64,000 nucleotides of DNA from QHWT01 sp963755695. Lineage in GTDB: Bacteria > Acidobacteriota > Vicinamibacteria > Vicinamibacterales > 2-12-FULL-66-21. Positions within the stretch are counted from its first letter, which is position 1, and every line of letters begins with the position of its first letter. Shown here in pieces: positions 8,605 through 16,983 of the stretch. The position numbers and the translations under genes are program-made. Location of the stretch: contig CAVWLB010000008.1 of NCBI GenBank assembly GCA_963755695.1, positions 620,001-684,000 of the forward strand, given 5' to 3'. The notes beneath the pieces are model-generated. The model did not search any database, was not told the DNA's origin, and was given only the letters and a program-made list of their open reading frames with translations.

Positions 8605-10353
8605 CTACCCGCCGCTAGCGCGGAGCTGGTAGCGGATCCGTCCGCCAACAATCGTGTAGACGACCTTGGCGGACGGGATCTCATCCTCCGGCACCTTCAA
8701 AATATCCTTGGACAGCACGGTGAGATCGGCGTACTTGCCTGGCTTTAGAGAGCCGCGACTGGTTTCCTCGAACCCCGCATACGCTCCGTTGATGGTGTAG
8801 GACCTCAACGCTTCCATCCGCGTCATCCGCTGGTCGGGATAGAAGACGCGTCCGTCTTTCAGCCTGCGGGTGACGCTCGCGTAATAGTTCGGGATTGGAT
8901 CGACGTCTTCGACCGGGGCATCGGTACCGTTGGCGATCGTCGCGCCCGACTTCATCAGCTTCTGCCAGACGTAGGCCCCTTCCTGAGCGCGCTTCGCGCC
9001 GAGACGTTCCGTGACGTATGGGGCGTCGGACGTGCAATGAATGCCCTGCATCGAGGCAATCACGCCAAGCGCGCCAAAGCGCGGTATGTCCAGTGCGCTG
9101 AGGTGCTGCGCATGTTCGATACGCCAGCGGAGATCCGTCTTTGACGGATTCGCCTTGAACGTCCGCTCGAAGATGTTCAGGGTCTCGCGGTTGCCGCGGT
9201 CGCCGATCGCGTGCACGCAGAGCTGATAGCCGTTCTGGATCGCGAGACGCGCGGTCGCTTCGATCTCCGCGACCGGCGTCGTCTCCAGGCCAGTGCTGGC
9301 AGGCTTGTCGCTGTAGGGTTCGAGCAGCCACGCGCCGCGTGAGCCCAGCGCGCCGTCGATCTGTTTCTTGATCGCCCTCACCGTCAAGTGGCCATTGGCG
9401 TAGTCAATCATTCTGTAGTGCGCCAGCTTCGGTGCGATGACAGCGTTGGGTTCCCGCACCATGACCCACAGGCGCAGGCCCATCTTCCCCTCGTCGACCA
9501 GCTGCTTCATGCGATCGATCGTCGCCAGGGGAGATCCGGCGTCTTCGAAGGTCGTGATGCCCTTCGACAGCGACTCCTCGGCGGCAAGCTCGAGCACCTT
9601 GCGTTCGCGCGCTTCTCTTTCTCCCGCGGTCGGCTCTGGTTCCCCGGCTCCTCGCTTAATCAGGCCTGACGCGGTTTCACGGAAAAGACCGGTCGCGTTG
9701 CCGTTGGCGTCGCGCAGGATTTCGCCGCCGAGCGGACTCTCGGTTGGCCTACGGATTCCGGACAGCTCCATCGCCCTTCCATTCGCAAAGCTCGCGTGTC
9801 CGCTGGCATGGTCGAGGACCACGGGATTGTCTGGCGACACCTTGTCGAGCGAGGCATGAGTGGGAAATCCCTCGACATTCGGCTGCGGACGGGCGCTCCA
9901 TTTCTCCTGGTGCCAACCACGGCCGTAGATCCATTGCCCGGGCTTCGCGGCCTTCACGGCCTCGGCCACCATCGCCACGATCTCGTCCCACGACTGCGCG
10001 GTCATCAGGTTCAGTTGAAGTCGCGATTCGCCGACGCCGGTGAAATGGCCATGGCTTTCAATGAAACCGGGGATAGCGAGTTGGCCCTCCAAGTCGATCA
10101 CGGTGGTGCCGGGACCGACGTATTTCTTCATCGCCTCGCTGGATCCGAGCGCGGTGATCCGGTCCCCGGTGATCGCGATCGCCTGCGCTTCCGGCTGGTC
10201 GTCTTCGACGGTGACGATTCGTCCGTTGGTGAGTAGGAGATCCGCGGCCGACTGCACGCCGGCCGACGACGACGTGTCTTGGGCTGGTAGAACCAGTGAG
10301 GCTACCGCGGCGGCGAGAGTCAGCGTGAGGAACGTCGGGACACCCATGCGCAT
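8605..10353 (-). CDS. Exported amidohydrolase, YtcJ-like (Amidohydro_3)
   Basis: The product has 582 residues with a signal peptide (MRMGVPTFLTLTLAAAVASL). The metal-binding HxH motif is ESHGHF after the beta-sandwich segment ADLLLTNGRIVTVEDD. Later blocks (CVHAIGDRGNRETL, RIEHAQHLSALDIPRFG, NGTDAPVEDVDP) and the C-terminal KPGKYADLTVLS are diagnostic of Amidohydro_3 enzymes. It probably hydrolyses an amide or imide substrate in the periplasm; the substrate is unknown. A perfect TATAAT ends 8 nt before the ATG. It is divergent from the lactonase gene and nearly abuts the DUF349 gene. Confidence 0.9.
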   Translation of the reverse strand: MRMGVPTFLTLTLAAAVASLVLPAQDTSSSAGVQSAADLLLTNGRIVTVEDDQPEAQAIAITGDRITALGSSEAMKKYVGPGTTVIDLEGQLAIPGFIESHGHFTGVGESRLQLNLMTAQSWDEIVAMVAEAVKAAKPGQWIYGRGWHQEKWSARPQPNVEGFPTHASLDKVSPDNPVVLDHASGHASFANGRAMELSGIRRPTESPLGGEILRDANGNATGLFRETASGLIKRGAGEPEPTAGEREARERKVLELAAEESLSKGITTFEDAGSPLATIDRMKQLVDEGKMGLRLWVMVREPNAVIAPKLAHYRMIDYANGHLTVRAIKKQIDGALGSRGAWLLEPYSDKPASTGLETTPVAEIEATARLAIQNGYQLCVHAIGDRGNRETLNIFERTFKANPSKTDLRWRIEHAQHLSALDIPRFGALGVIASMQGIHCTSDAPYVTERLGAKRAQEGAYVWQKLMKSGATIANGTDAPVEDVDPIPNYYASVTRRLKDGRVFYPDQRMTRMEALRSYTINGAYAGFEETSRGSLKPGKYADLTVLSKDILKVPEDEIPSAKVVYTIVGGRIRYQLRASGG

Positions 10354-10361
10354 GAACGCGA

Positions 10362-10367
10362 ATTATA
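10362..10367 (-). promoter_or_regulatory. TATAAT -10 box 8 nt before the amidohydrolase start
   Basis: The minus strand reads TATAAT, then 8 nt, then the ATG at 10353. This is the best -10 match in the window and leaves almost no 5' leader, in line with the TANNNT pattern of the other leaderless candidates. Confidence 0.5.
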
Positions 10368-10449
10368 ACGATTCGGGTGACCACGATTTTCACGGGTTAA
10401 CACGGCTTCAATCGGTGGATTAATATGGCCGCTCACGAAAGGGCTTCAC

Positions 10450-11658
10450 ATGACAACTCACAGCACGAGACGCGGGTTCCTGTCGACGGTCGGCGCCGCC
10501 GCCGGTTCGGTACTGATCGCCCAGAGATCGATTGCGGCGCAGGCGCGCCAGGGGACGCCGCTGTCGGCGCCCACCGTCATCTCCAATCCGCCGCGCGACT
10601 TCGGACCGGACGCCCCGCCGACGACGTATTTCAATGACCCGGACGTGCTGACGATCGATCCGGCGTTCAACGCACTCGTGCAGCCGAATACACCAATCAA
10701 GCGCCTCTGGACCGGCGCATTGTGGGCGGAGGGTCCCGCGTGGTGCAACCAGGGACGGTTTCTCTTGTGGAGTGATATTCCGAACAACCGTCAGCTGCGA
10801 TGGATGGAAGACGACGGTCACGTGTCGGTGTTCAGGAGCCCGTCCAATAACAGCAATGGGAACACCTTCGATCAACAGGGCCGTCAATTGTCCTGCGAGC
10901 ATCTGACGCGCCGGGTCGTGCGCTACGAGCACGACGGCTCGATCACCATCATTGCCGACTCGTTCGAGGGTAAGCGGTTGAATTCTCCGAACGACGTTGC
11001 CGTCCACAAGGACGGCAGCATCTGGTTCACCGACCCGCCGTACGGGGGACAGTTGTACGAAGGGGCTCCCGACGCGCGCGGCGGCGCCACCAACCCCGAG
11101 GGAAGGTTCAACTCGAAGGCCGGACAGCCGGCCGAGATCGGCAATTTCAAGCGGGAGCTGCCAACCAACGTGTACAGGGTCGACACTAGCGGCCAGATTC
11201 ATCTCGTCGTCACCGAGGAGCAGGTTCCGGATCCGAATGGTGTGGCGTTCTCGCCTGATTTCAGTCGGCTCTACGTCGCGAGCACCGGGAAGGGGCCTGG
11301 CGACAAGGGTCCTGGCGGCAAGGGAGACCTGTACGTGTTCGACGTGACAGCTGATGGCAAGCTCACCAACCGGAAGCTATTCTCGAATTGCATGATCGAC
11401 GGCGTGAACTGCGCCCCCGACGGTGTCCGCTGCGACGTTGACGGCAATGTGTGGATGTCGAGCAACGCCGGGCGCGCGCTCGGCTACAGCGGCGCGACCG
11501 TGTGGAACCCCGAGGGCAAACTGCTCGGCCGCATTCGGATTCCCGAGGTGTGTGGAAACCTGACATTCGGCGGTCCTAAGCGGAATCGGCTCTTCATGGC
11601 GGCGAGTCAGTCGATCTATGCGCTCTATGTGGCGACGCAGGGGGCAGGACCGGGGTAG
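10450..11658 (+). CDS. Exported SMP-30/gluconolactonase-like protein
   Basis: The product has 402 residues. The N-terminus carries a twin-arginine signal (STRRGFLSTVGAAAGSVLIA). The beta-propeller region shows LWTGALWAEGPAW, LNSPNDVAVHKDGSIWFTDP and DGVRCDVDGNVWMSS, the metal-binding segments of the SMP-30/gluconolactonase/LRE family. The likely reaction is hydrolysis of a sugar lactone in the periplasm. AAAGGG upstream of the ATG at 10450 may serve as ribosome binding site. It is divergent from the exported amidohydrolase, and the intergenic region holds a promoter for each side. Confidence 0.88.
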   Translation: MTTHSTRRGFLSTVGAAAGSVLIAQRSIAAQARQGTPLSAPTVISNPPRDFGPDAPPTTYFNDPDVLTIDPAFNALVQPNTPIKRLWTGALWAEGPAWCNQGRFLLWSDIPNNRQLRWMEDDGHVSVFRSPSNNSNGNTFDQQGRQLSCEHLTRRVVRYEHDGSITIIADSFEGKRLNSPNDVAVHKDGSIWFTDPPYGGQLYEGAPDARGGATNPEGRFNSKAGQPAEIGNFKRELPTNVYRVDTSGQIHLVVTEEQVPDPNGVAFSPDFSRLYVASTGKGPGDKGPGGKGDLYVFDVTADGKLTNRKLFSNCMIDGVNCAPDGVRCDVDGNVWMSSNAGRALGYSGATVWNPEGKLLGRIRIPEVCGNLTFGGPKRNRLFMAASQSIYALYVATQGAGPG

Positions 11659-11670
11659 GGTCCGCGAAGG

Positions 11671-12576
11671 TCATGCCGGCCGTGATTGCGCGCGGGCGGG
11701 AAACAACCGCTCGAAGTTTCCGCTGAAGATCTTCTCCTGGTCCGCCGCCCCGACGCCCAGCTTCTCCAGCGTCGCCTGCTGCGACTCGTAGATGGCGGGT
11801 TGCCAGCCTCGCGGGAAGAACGAGGAATCGGTGCCGAAAAGGATGCGATCGGCGCCGGCGACGCTGAGCGCCTGCCTGAAGACTTCCTCCAGCGACAGTC
11901 CAGGATGGAACTTGGTCCAGCCGTTGGAACTGGACGAGTCGAAATGGATCGTCGTGCACTGGTCCGCCGCCATCAGCGCCTCGCGCAGGAAGCCGGCGCC
12001 GAAGTGAGGAACGATCACCGGAACCTGCGGAAACCCGAGCGCGACCCTGGCCAGCGCAAGCGGATCGCCAAGGCGCAGATCGAATCGACTTGGAAGACCA
12101 AGCTTCTTGCGGACACCAACGGTCAACACTCCGCAGTGCACGAAGACGGCGGCGCCGTGCTGTGTCGCGGCCTCGAAGACACGTTCGACCCGCTCATCGT
12201 CCAGCCGGTATCCGTGCATCGCAGGAAAGAGACAGACCGTGCGCAGGGCGTGCTCGGTCAACGCCCGGGCCAGGATCGTATCGGCGTCGGGCGCGAGCGG
12301 GTTGAACATGAAGAATCCGACGAATCGCGAGCGATGGCGGCGCACCGCTTCGGCCACAGCCCCTTCGTCGCCGGGAATGCTGGCAATGAGCGCCGCGCGT
12401 CCGACACCGTTCCGGTCGAGCTCGGCCACCCATCGATCCGCCAGTTGCGCTACGGTACCGGGCGCGTCCCACGCAAGCCGCTCGGCAAGCGCCGTGGCTC
12501 CGCCACCAGACGGGGCGAGCTTTTCAAGAAAGCTCGAAGAAAAGAAGTGACAGTGACTGTCGTTGATCATGATCAT
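11671..12576 (-). CDS. Amidohydrolase family TIM-barrel hydrolase
   Basis: The product has about 301 residues from the ATG at 12576; a GTG at 12594 and an ATG at 12570 are alternatives. The HxH motif occurs right at the N-terminus (MINDSHCHFF). Later blocks VIVPHFGAGFLREAL and ILFGTDSSFFPRGW supply the remaining metal ligands and match the ACMSD/amidohydrolase-2 family. It is cytosolic. The C-terminal LEKLGVGAADQEKIFSGNFERLF is typical. Its start codon region overlaps that of the divergent phosphoesterase gene, so its promoter must lie inside that gene. Confidence 0.87.
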   Translation of the reverse strand: MIMINDSHCHFFSSSFLEKLAPSGGGATALAERLAWDAPGTVAQLADRWVAELDRNGVGRAALIASIPGDEGAVAEAVRRHRSRFVGFFMFNPLAPDADTILARALTEHALRTVCLFPAMHGYRLDDERVERVFEAATQHGAAVFVHCGVLTVGVRKKLGLPSRFDLRLGDPLALARVALGFPQVPVIVPHFGAGFLREALMAADQCTTIHFDSSSSNGWTKFHPGLSLEEVFRQALSVAGADRILFGTDSSFFPRGWQPAIYESQQATLEKLGVGAADQEKIFSGNFERLFPARAQSRPA

Positions 12577-13045
12577 CGGCCTGATTTCGGACACGCATAG
12601 CTTAGTCCGGCCGCAGGTATTCCAGGCGTTGAAGGGTGTGGAACTGATCCTTCACGCAGGCGACGTCGGCGGTCGCGGTGTACTCGACGAACTCCGCGCG
12701 ATCGCGCCGGTTCGTGCGGTGTTTGGCAACACCGACATCCCTGGCGATCCGCACCTCGACGCAGCAATCGATCTCGTGATGGACGGCGTTGCGATTCACG
12801 TTTCGCACGGGCACGAGCTCGGCAGCCCGACGCCCGCCCGGCTCGTCGACCGCTATCGCGCGGACGTCATCGTGTACGGCCACACCCACAAGGCGCTGAT
12901 CCAGCGAGTGGGATCGCGGCTGGTGGTCAATCCCGGCGCCGCCGGCCCGCGCCGCTTCAGTGTGAAGCCGAGTGTCGCGAAACTGACTGTCGGATCGGGC
13001 GCTGCCGAGGCCGCGATCGTCTGGCTCATGGACTCGGCGCTCTAA
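12569..13045 (+). CDS. YfcE-type metallophosphoesterase
   Basis: The product has 158 residues from the ATG at 12569 (TTG at 12563 is an alternative). All calcineurin-like metal motifs are visible: DTHS, HAGDVGG, GNTDIP, SHGHELG and YGHTHKAL. Family members are small cytosolic phosphodiesterases with unclear physiological substrates. The start lies in the self-complementary sequence TGATCATGATCA shared with the divergent amidohydrolase start. The 3' end overlaps the response regulator gene by 4 nt in convergent orientation. Confidence 0.9.
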   Translation: MIIGLISDTHSLVRPQVFQALKGVELILHAGDVGGRGVLDELRAIAPVRAVFGNTDIPGDPHLDAAIDLVMDGVAIHVSHGHELGSPTPARLVDRYRADVIVYGHTHKALIQRVGSRLVVNPGAAGPRRFSVKPSVAKLTVGSGAAEAAIVWLMDSAL

Positions 13046-13722
13046 CCCGCGAACTTGTATCCCTGGCCGTGGATCGTGACGATGAATTGCGGATGCCGGG
13101 GATTCGGCTCGATCTTCTGACGCAGCCAGGCTACGTGCACATCCACCGTGCGGGTCGACGGCATCACGGTGTAACCCCAGACCTCGTTCAGAAGCGCCTC
13201 GCGCGTCACCGTCGTGCCGCGATGCTCGATGAAGTATCGAAGCAACTGAAACTCGCGCGCCGAGAACTCCATTACGGCGCCGTCCTTGATGACTTCGGCC
13301 CTCCGGAAGTCGACGCGGATGTCGCCGAACTGGTATGCCTCGGCCGGATGAAGGTTGACGGGCCCGCGCCGCAGCTTGGCCTCAATCCGGGCCAGCAGTT
13401 CCATCATCTCGAACGGTTTCGTGACGTAGTCGTCGGCGCCAAGCTTCAGGCCGGTAACCTTGTCGGCGACCTGTCCTCGCGCCGTGAGCATCACCACCGG
13501 CGTCTCGATGCCGCGCTGGCGAAGCTCGCGCAGGACGTCGAAGCCACCGAGACGCGGAAGCATGACGTCGAGCAGCACCAGATCGAAGGGGTGTTCAGCG
13601 GCGCGCTCGAGACCGCGTTCCCCGTCAGTCGCGCTCTCTACGGAATAGCCTTCGCGGGTCAGTCGATCCTTCAGGGTGAGGACGAGTCCTGGCTCGTCCT
13701 CGACGAGCAGCAAGCGCTTCAC
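13042..13722 (-). CDS. OmpR/PhoB-family response regulator
   Basis: The product has 226 residues: a receiver domain (phosphoacceptor Asp in LVLLDVMLPRLGG, acidic LVEDEPG near the start, conserved lysine in VTKPFE) and a C-terminal winged helix (EFSAREFQLLRYFIEHRG through VDVHVAWLRQKIE). It is a DNA-binding transcription factor. The start is GTG at 13722, overlapping the kinase stop as GTGA, so kinase and regulator are made together, kinase first. Confidence 0.95.
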   Translation of the reverse strand: MKRLLLVEDEPGLVLTLKDRLTREGYSVESATDGERGLERAAEHPFDLVLLDVMLPRLGGFDVLRELRQRGIETPVVMLTARGQVADKVTGLKLGADDYVTKPFEMMELLARIEAKLRRGPVNLHPAEAYQFGDIRVDFRRAEVIKDGAVMEFSAREFQLLRYFIEHRGTTVTREALLNEVWGYTVMPSTRTVDVHVAWLRQKIEPNPRHPQFIVTIHGQGYKFAG

Positions 13723-15674
13723 GGGTGATGGGTCGCTGGAGAGGCAGCAGACCGGGGGTCGGCGCCGGCGCGGTCGGCGACTTCCAGACTTCTTGTCGGC
13801 AGGTGCACGGTAAAAGTGCTGCCGCTCGCGCGAGCACTCAGAACCGTTATTCGCCCGCCATGCGATTCGACGATGCGCTGAACCAGGCTGAGGCCGAGAC
13901 CAGCTCCTTGAATCTGCGCGGCAACGGCATCCTGGGTGCGATAGAACGGCTCGAAGATCCGCGCGTGATCCGCCGGTTCGATCCCGATGCCCTTGTCAGC
14001 GATCGCGATCCTCACCTCTTCCCCGGATGCTTCTGCCGTGATCCCGACCCATCCACCGCTCGCGCCGTATTTGATGGCATTGCCAATCAGGTTCTGCAGG
14101 ACGCGGGCGAGCCCCCGTTCGTCTCCAAGTACCGGCGGCAGCGTCTCGGGAACGTCCACCTCGACCCGAGCGTGCGCAGCGTCGATCAGGGTGCGTGACG
14201 CGTCGAGTACGTCATCGATCAGTGGCCGAATCGACACCGGCCGCAGCGCGAATCCACGCTGCCCGGATTGAATCCCGGCGTACTCGAGAATCTGCTCCAC
14301 CATCTCCGTCAGCCGCCGGCCTTCTCCCCGGACGAGCTCGCCGTACCTCTGGACCTGCGCCTGTTCGGACACCACGCCATCGGCAAGGTTGTCTGCAGCC
14401 GAGCGGATCACCGCGAGCGGCGTGCGGAGCTCGTGCGACACGCCGGCCACGAACTCCATCTGCCGGCGCGCCAGTTCCTGCGCGCGGCGCGTCGACACCA
14501 CGAGAAAGCCCACGCTGACGCAGAGGATCGCCAGCACGCTGGAGCTGACGATCAGGTTGCGCCGGCGGGCGGCGCTGATCGCGCGTTCCAGTGATCCCGA
14601 TGGATGCTTCACGAGCAGACGCCACTCGGGCGACGGCGTGAGTCCGAGGCGTGCGGCCGCGACTGGCGCATTGGCGACCATCCCGCCGCCGGCCTCCGGC
14701 GGGCCTGCCACCCGCTGCTCGAAGACCATCGACGCGGGGTGATCCTGTCGCGTCGCCACGCGGCCGCTCGAGCCGTCACCCATGCCTCGACTCGGTTCGC
14801 GCCGGACCGAGTCCTGGCGAACAGTCACGAAGGTTGTGAACCTCCGGACTTCAGCCGCCAGCGTCCCGAAGTCCTGGGTGCGCACCTGGAACAATCCAAT
14901 CGCGGCGTCGGCCGGAGCGTCAGACCTCGGCGTAAAAGCAGGCGACGAGTGGTAGACGAGCCCGTTTGAACGCGCCTCGACGACCGCGAGTTGATAGTCG
15001 ATGCCGTCGCCGGTACCGCGGAAGTGCTGCTGTGCGAGCGAGGGCAGCATGTCGCGCTGCATGTAGTCCGCGTCGAGAACCAGGATGGTGTACGACAACG
15101 ATGGCAGCGCACCGAGCTCCGTGCGGCGGGCGTGCTCGTTCATCACCAGAACCGGGGTGGGCACAATCAACGCCGGCACGGAAGAGACGAGCGGCGCGGG
15201 AATGATCCGCGTCACCATCGTCTGTTGCGGCGATGGGCTCACTTTTTGCGGCAACAAGTTATGCCGAATCGGGGCGAGCGAACCGGGCCAGTCGATCGGT
15301 TCGACGAGCCTCCTCGACGGATCGAAGCGTTCGAGCTGCCCCTCTTCGTCGGCGAGGACGAGGTCGATCTCCTTGATCAGGCGCGGAAATCGCGCGGTGG
15401 CCTGCCAGCGATCGTAGCGAGTGGCTAATCGCGCTCCGATGTCCTCACTGCTTGGCGGCTGGTCGATTTGAAAGAGGAGATAGGCGCGCGTGAGCTCGCG
15501 ATCGACATCGATCGCGAACGCCGATGCGCGGGCATTTAACGTGGAGGTCATCCGTTCGCGCTCTGCATCGCTGACCTGACCGAGCCACCGGTACTGCAAG
15601 GTCCCGAGCAGGCAGATCAGGACGAGCAGTGCCCCCGCGCTCACGAACATCGGCACGTGAAATCGGCCGCGCAT
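13719..15674 (-). CDS. Membrane sensor histidine kinase
   Basis: The product has 651 residues from the ATG at 15674; the frame is open to 15713. One N-terminal helix (VSAGALLVLICLLGTLQYRW), a long periplasmic sensor region of about 350 residues without a recognised domain, a second helix (LIVSSSVLAILCVSVGFLVV), then a HisKA domain with GVSHELRTPLAV (phospho-His near residue 418) and an ATPase domain (NLIGNAIKYG, IADKGIGIEP, GAGLGLSLVQRIVESHGG). It forms an operon with the overlapping response regulator. TAGACT 7 nt before the start suggests leaderless initiation. The input signal is unknown. Confidence 0.93.
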   Translation of the reverse strand: MRGRFHVPMFVSAGALLVLICLLGTLQYRWLGQVSDAERERMTSTLNARASAFAIDVDRELTRAYLLFQIDQPPSSEDIGARLATRYDRWQATARFPRLIKEIDLVLADEEGQLERFDPSRRLVEPIDWPGSLAPIRHNLLPQKVSPSPQQTMVTRIIPAPLVSSVPALIVPTPVLVMNEHARRTELGALPSLSYTILVLDADYMQRDMLPSLAQQHFRGTGDGIDYQLAVVEARSNGLVYHSSPAFTPRSDAPADAAIGLFQVRTQDFGTLAAEVRRFTTFVTVRQDSVRREPSRGMGDGSSGRVATRQDHPASMVFEQRVAGPPEAGGGMVANAPVAAARLGLTPSPEWRLLVKHPSGSLERAISAARRRNLIVSSSVLAILCVSVGFLVVSTRRAQELARRQMEFVAGVSHELRTPLAVIRSAADNLADGVVSEQAQVQRYGELVRGEGRRLTEMVEQILEYAGIQSGQRGFALRPVSIRPLIDDVLDASRTLIDAAHARVEVDVPETLPPVLGDERGLARVLQNLIGNAIKYGASGGWVGITAEASGEEVRIAIADKGIGIEPADHARIFEPFYRTQDAVAAQIQGAGLGLSLVQRIVESHGGRITVLSARASGSTFTVHLPTRSLEVADRAGADPRSAASPATHHP

Positions 15675-15681
15675 GACGGCG

Positions 15682-15687
15682 AGTCTA
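15682..15687 (-). promoter_or_regulatory. TAGACT -10-like box 7 nt before the kinase start
   Basis: The minus strand reads TAGACT, 7 nt, then the ATG at 15674. It fits the TANNNT rule shared with nine other genes in the window. There is no Shine-Dalgarno sequence. Confidence 0.42.
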
Positions 15688-15746
15688 GCACGCAGAATTT
15701 GGCCGGAATCCAAGGGGGGCGTGGGGTTTTACGTCCTTAACAAGAA

Positions 15747-15796
15747 GGGGTCAGACCCCGGCGCGGGGGTCAGACCCCGTACGGGGGTCAGACCCC
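15747..15796. repeat. Three GGGGTCAGACCCC palindromes
   Basis: The 13-nt sequence, palindromic around a central A, occurs at 15747-15759, 15766-15778 and 15784-15796, spaced 18-19 nt apart. The tract lies between the kinase start and the MFS gene and supplies the last codons and stop codon of the MFS frame. Each copy can form a 6-bp hairpin or serve as a dyad site for a protein. Confidence 0.9.
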
Positions 15797-16983
15797 GGTC
15801 CGGAGGCGAGCCCCGAGGGACCCGCGGTGGGGTCTTGCTGGTTCCCGCTCGGATCGAGCCATCGGTCCGCGATCACGAAGTACGGCAAGGCCAGGGCAGA
15901 CAGTGCCGCCGCCACGCCGAACGCCGCCGCAAAACCATACTTCCCGATGATCCACCCCATCGTCGTGGACCCGGTACCAATCCCAGTGTCGAACGCGGCC
16001 AGGATCGCGCCGAACGCCGCGCCGCGACGGTGGGCGCCAACGTGCTGCATCACATAGCCGACGTATGCGGGGTAGGCGGTGCCGAAGCCAATCCCGAAGA
16101 TCGTGGCCGACAACATCAGCCAGACGCGCGTCCCACTGATGGTGAGGACCCCGAGTCCGGCCGAGATGATCAACAGGCACGGCAGAAAGACCCGCCGGTA
16201 GCCGAATCGATCTCCCAGCCGTCCCGACAGCGGCCGCGTCACCAGCATGACGAGGGCGAGCGTCGTCAAGTAGAGGCCCTTGGGAACCACGCCGTTGGCA
16301 TCCGCATACAGCGCGGAAAAGCTGGTGATGCCGCCGTACCCGAACGAATACATGAACAGCGTCAGGGAGATCACCAGCACTCGCCATTCGACACCGCCGC
16401 GGCCTGACGGATCCGTCCGCGGAGGGATCGCCTGGGGAGGCAGGCGCCACGCGATGGCCGCCATGATCAGGTTGAGGATCGCCGCGCCCATGCAGAGCGT
16501 CGTCCAGCCGAAGCGGAAGATCCAGAAGCCGATCGACGGTCCGACCGCGATCGCGGCAATCGACGACAGGCCCCAATAGGCGATTCCTTCGGCGCGTCGG
16601 CGATCCGGCAGCATATTCGTCAGATACGCGGCGGATGCTGAAAGCAGCCCCGACCAGAACACACCATGCACGAGCACCAGCGCCAGCGAGACCCGGTAGT
16701 CGGGAATCAGCGCGTACGCGATGGAAAAGCCGGCGATGGCGAGGCTCGAGGTGATCAGGATGCGGCGGGTGCCCAGGCGATCGGCAAGCGCACCGGTTGC
16801 CGGTGCCGAGAATGCGGACGAGTAGGTCAAAAGGCCGAGAAACAGCCCCGACGCGAAGGTACTGCCGCCGAGCGCCAGAATGTGAAACGGCGCGGTTGGC
16901 AGCAGCTGAAATACCGACAGGAAAACGGTGAACGTGAAGCCGCACATCACGAAGAAGCGCGGCGTGAAAAGTCGATCCGACAA
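15751..16983 (-). CDS. MFS transporter with repeat-encoded C-terminus
   Basis: The product has 410 residues and 12 predicted helices, with the MFS motif ALADRLGTRRILI after helix 2 and RPLSGRLGDRFGYRRV in the second half. The start appears to be TTG at 16983, immediately after the ADOP stop, with GGAG just upstream. The substrate is unknown. The last residues (GSDPRTGSDPRAGV) are translated from the GGGGTCAGACCCC repeats and the TGA falls inside the first repeat, so the original C-terminus was probably extended by repeat insertion. It is likely cotranscribed with the ADOP gene. Confidence 0.85.
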   Translation of the reverse strand: MSDRLFTPRFFVMCGFTFTVFLSVFQLLPTAPFHILALGGSTFASGLFLGLLTYSSAFSAPATGALADRLGTRRILITSSLAIAGFSIAYALIPDYRVSLALVLVHGVFWSGLLSASAAYLTNMLPDRRRAEGIAYWGLSSIAAIAVGPSIGFWIFRFGWTTLCMGAAILNLIMAAIAWRLPPQAIPPRTDPSGRGGVEWRVLVISLTLFMYSFGYGGITSFSALYADANGVVPKGLYLTTLALVMLVTRPLSGRLGDRFGYRRVFLPCLLIISAGLGVLTISGTRVWLMLSATIFGIGFGTAYPAYVGYVMQHVGAHRRGAAFGAILAAFDTGIGTGSTTMGWIIGKYGFAAAFGVAAALSALALPYFVIADRWLDPSGNQQDPTAGPSGLASGPGSDPRTGSDPRAGV

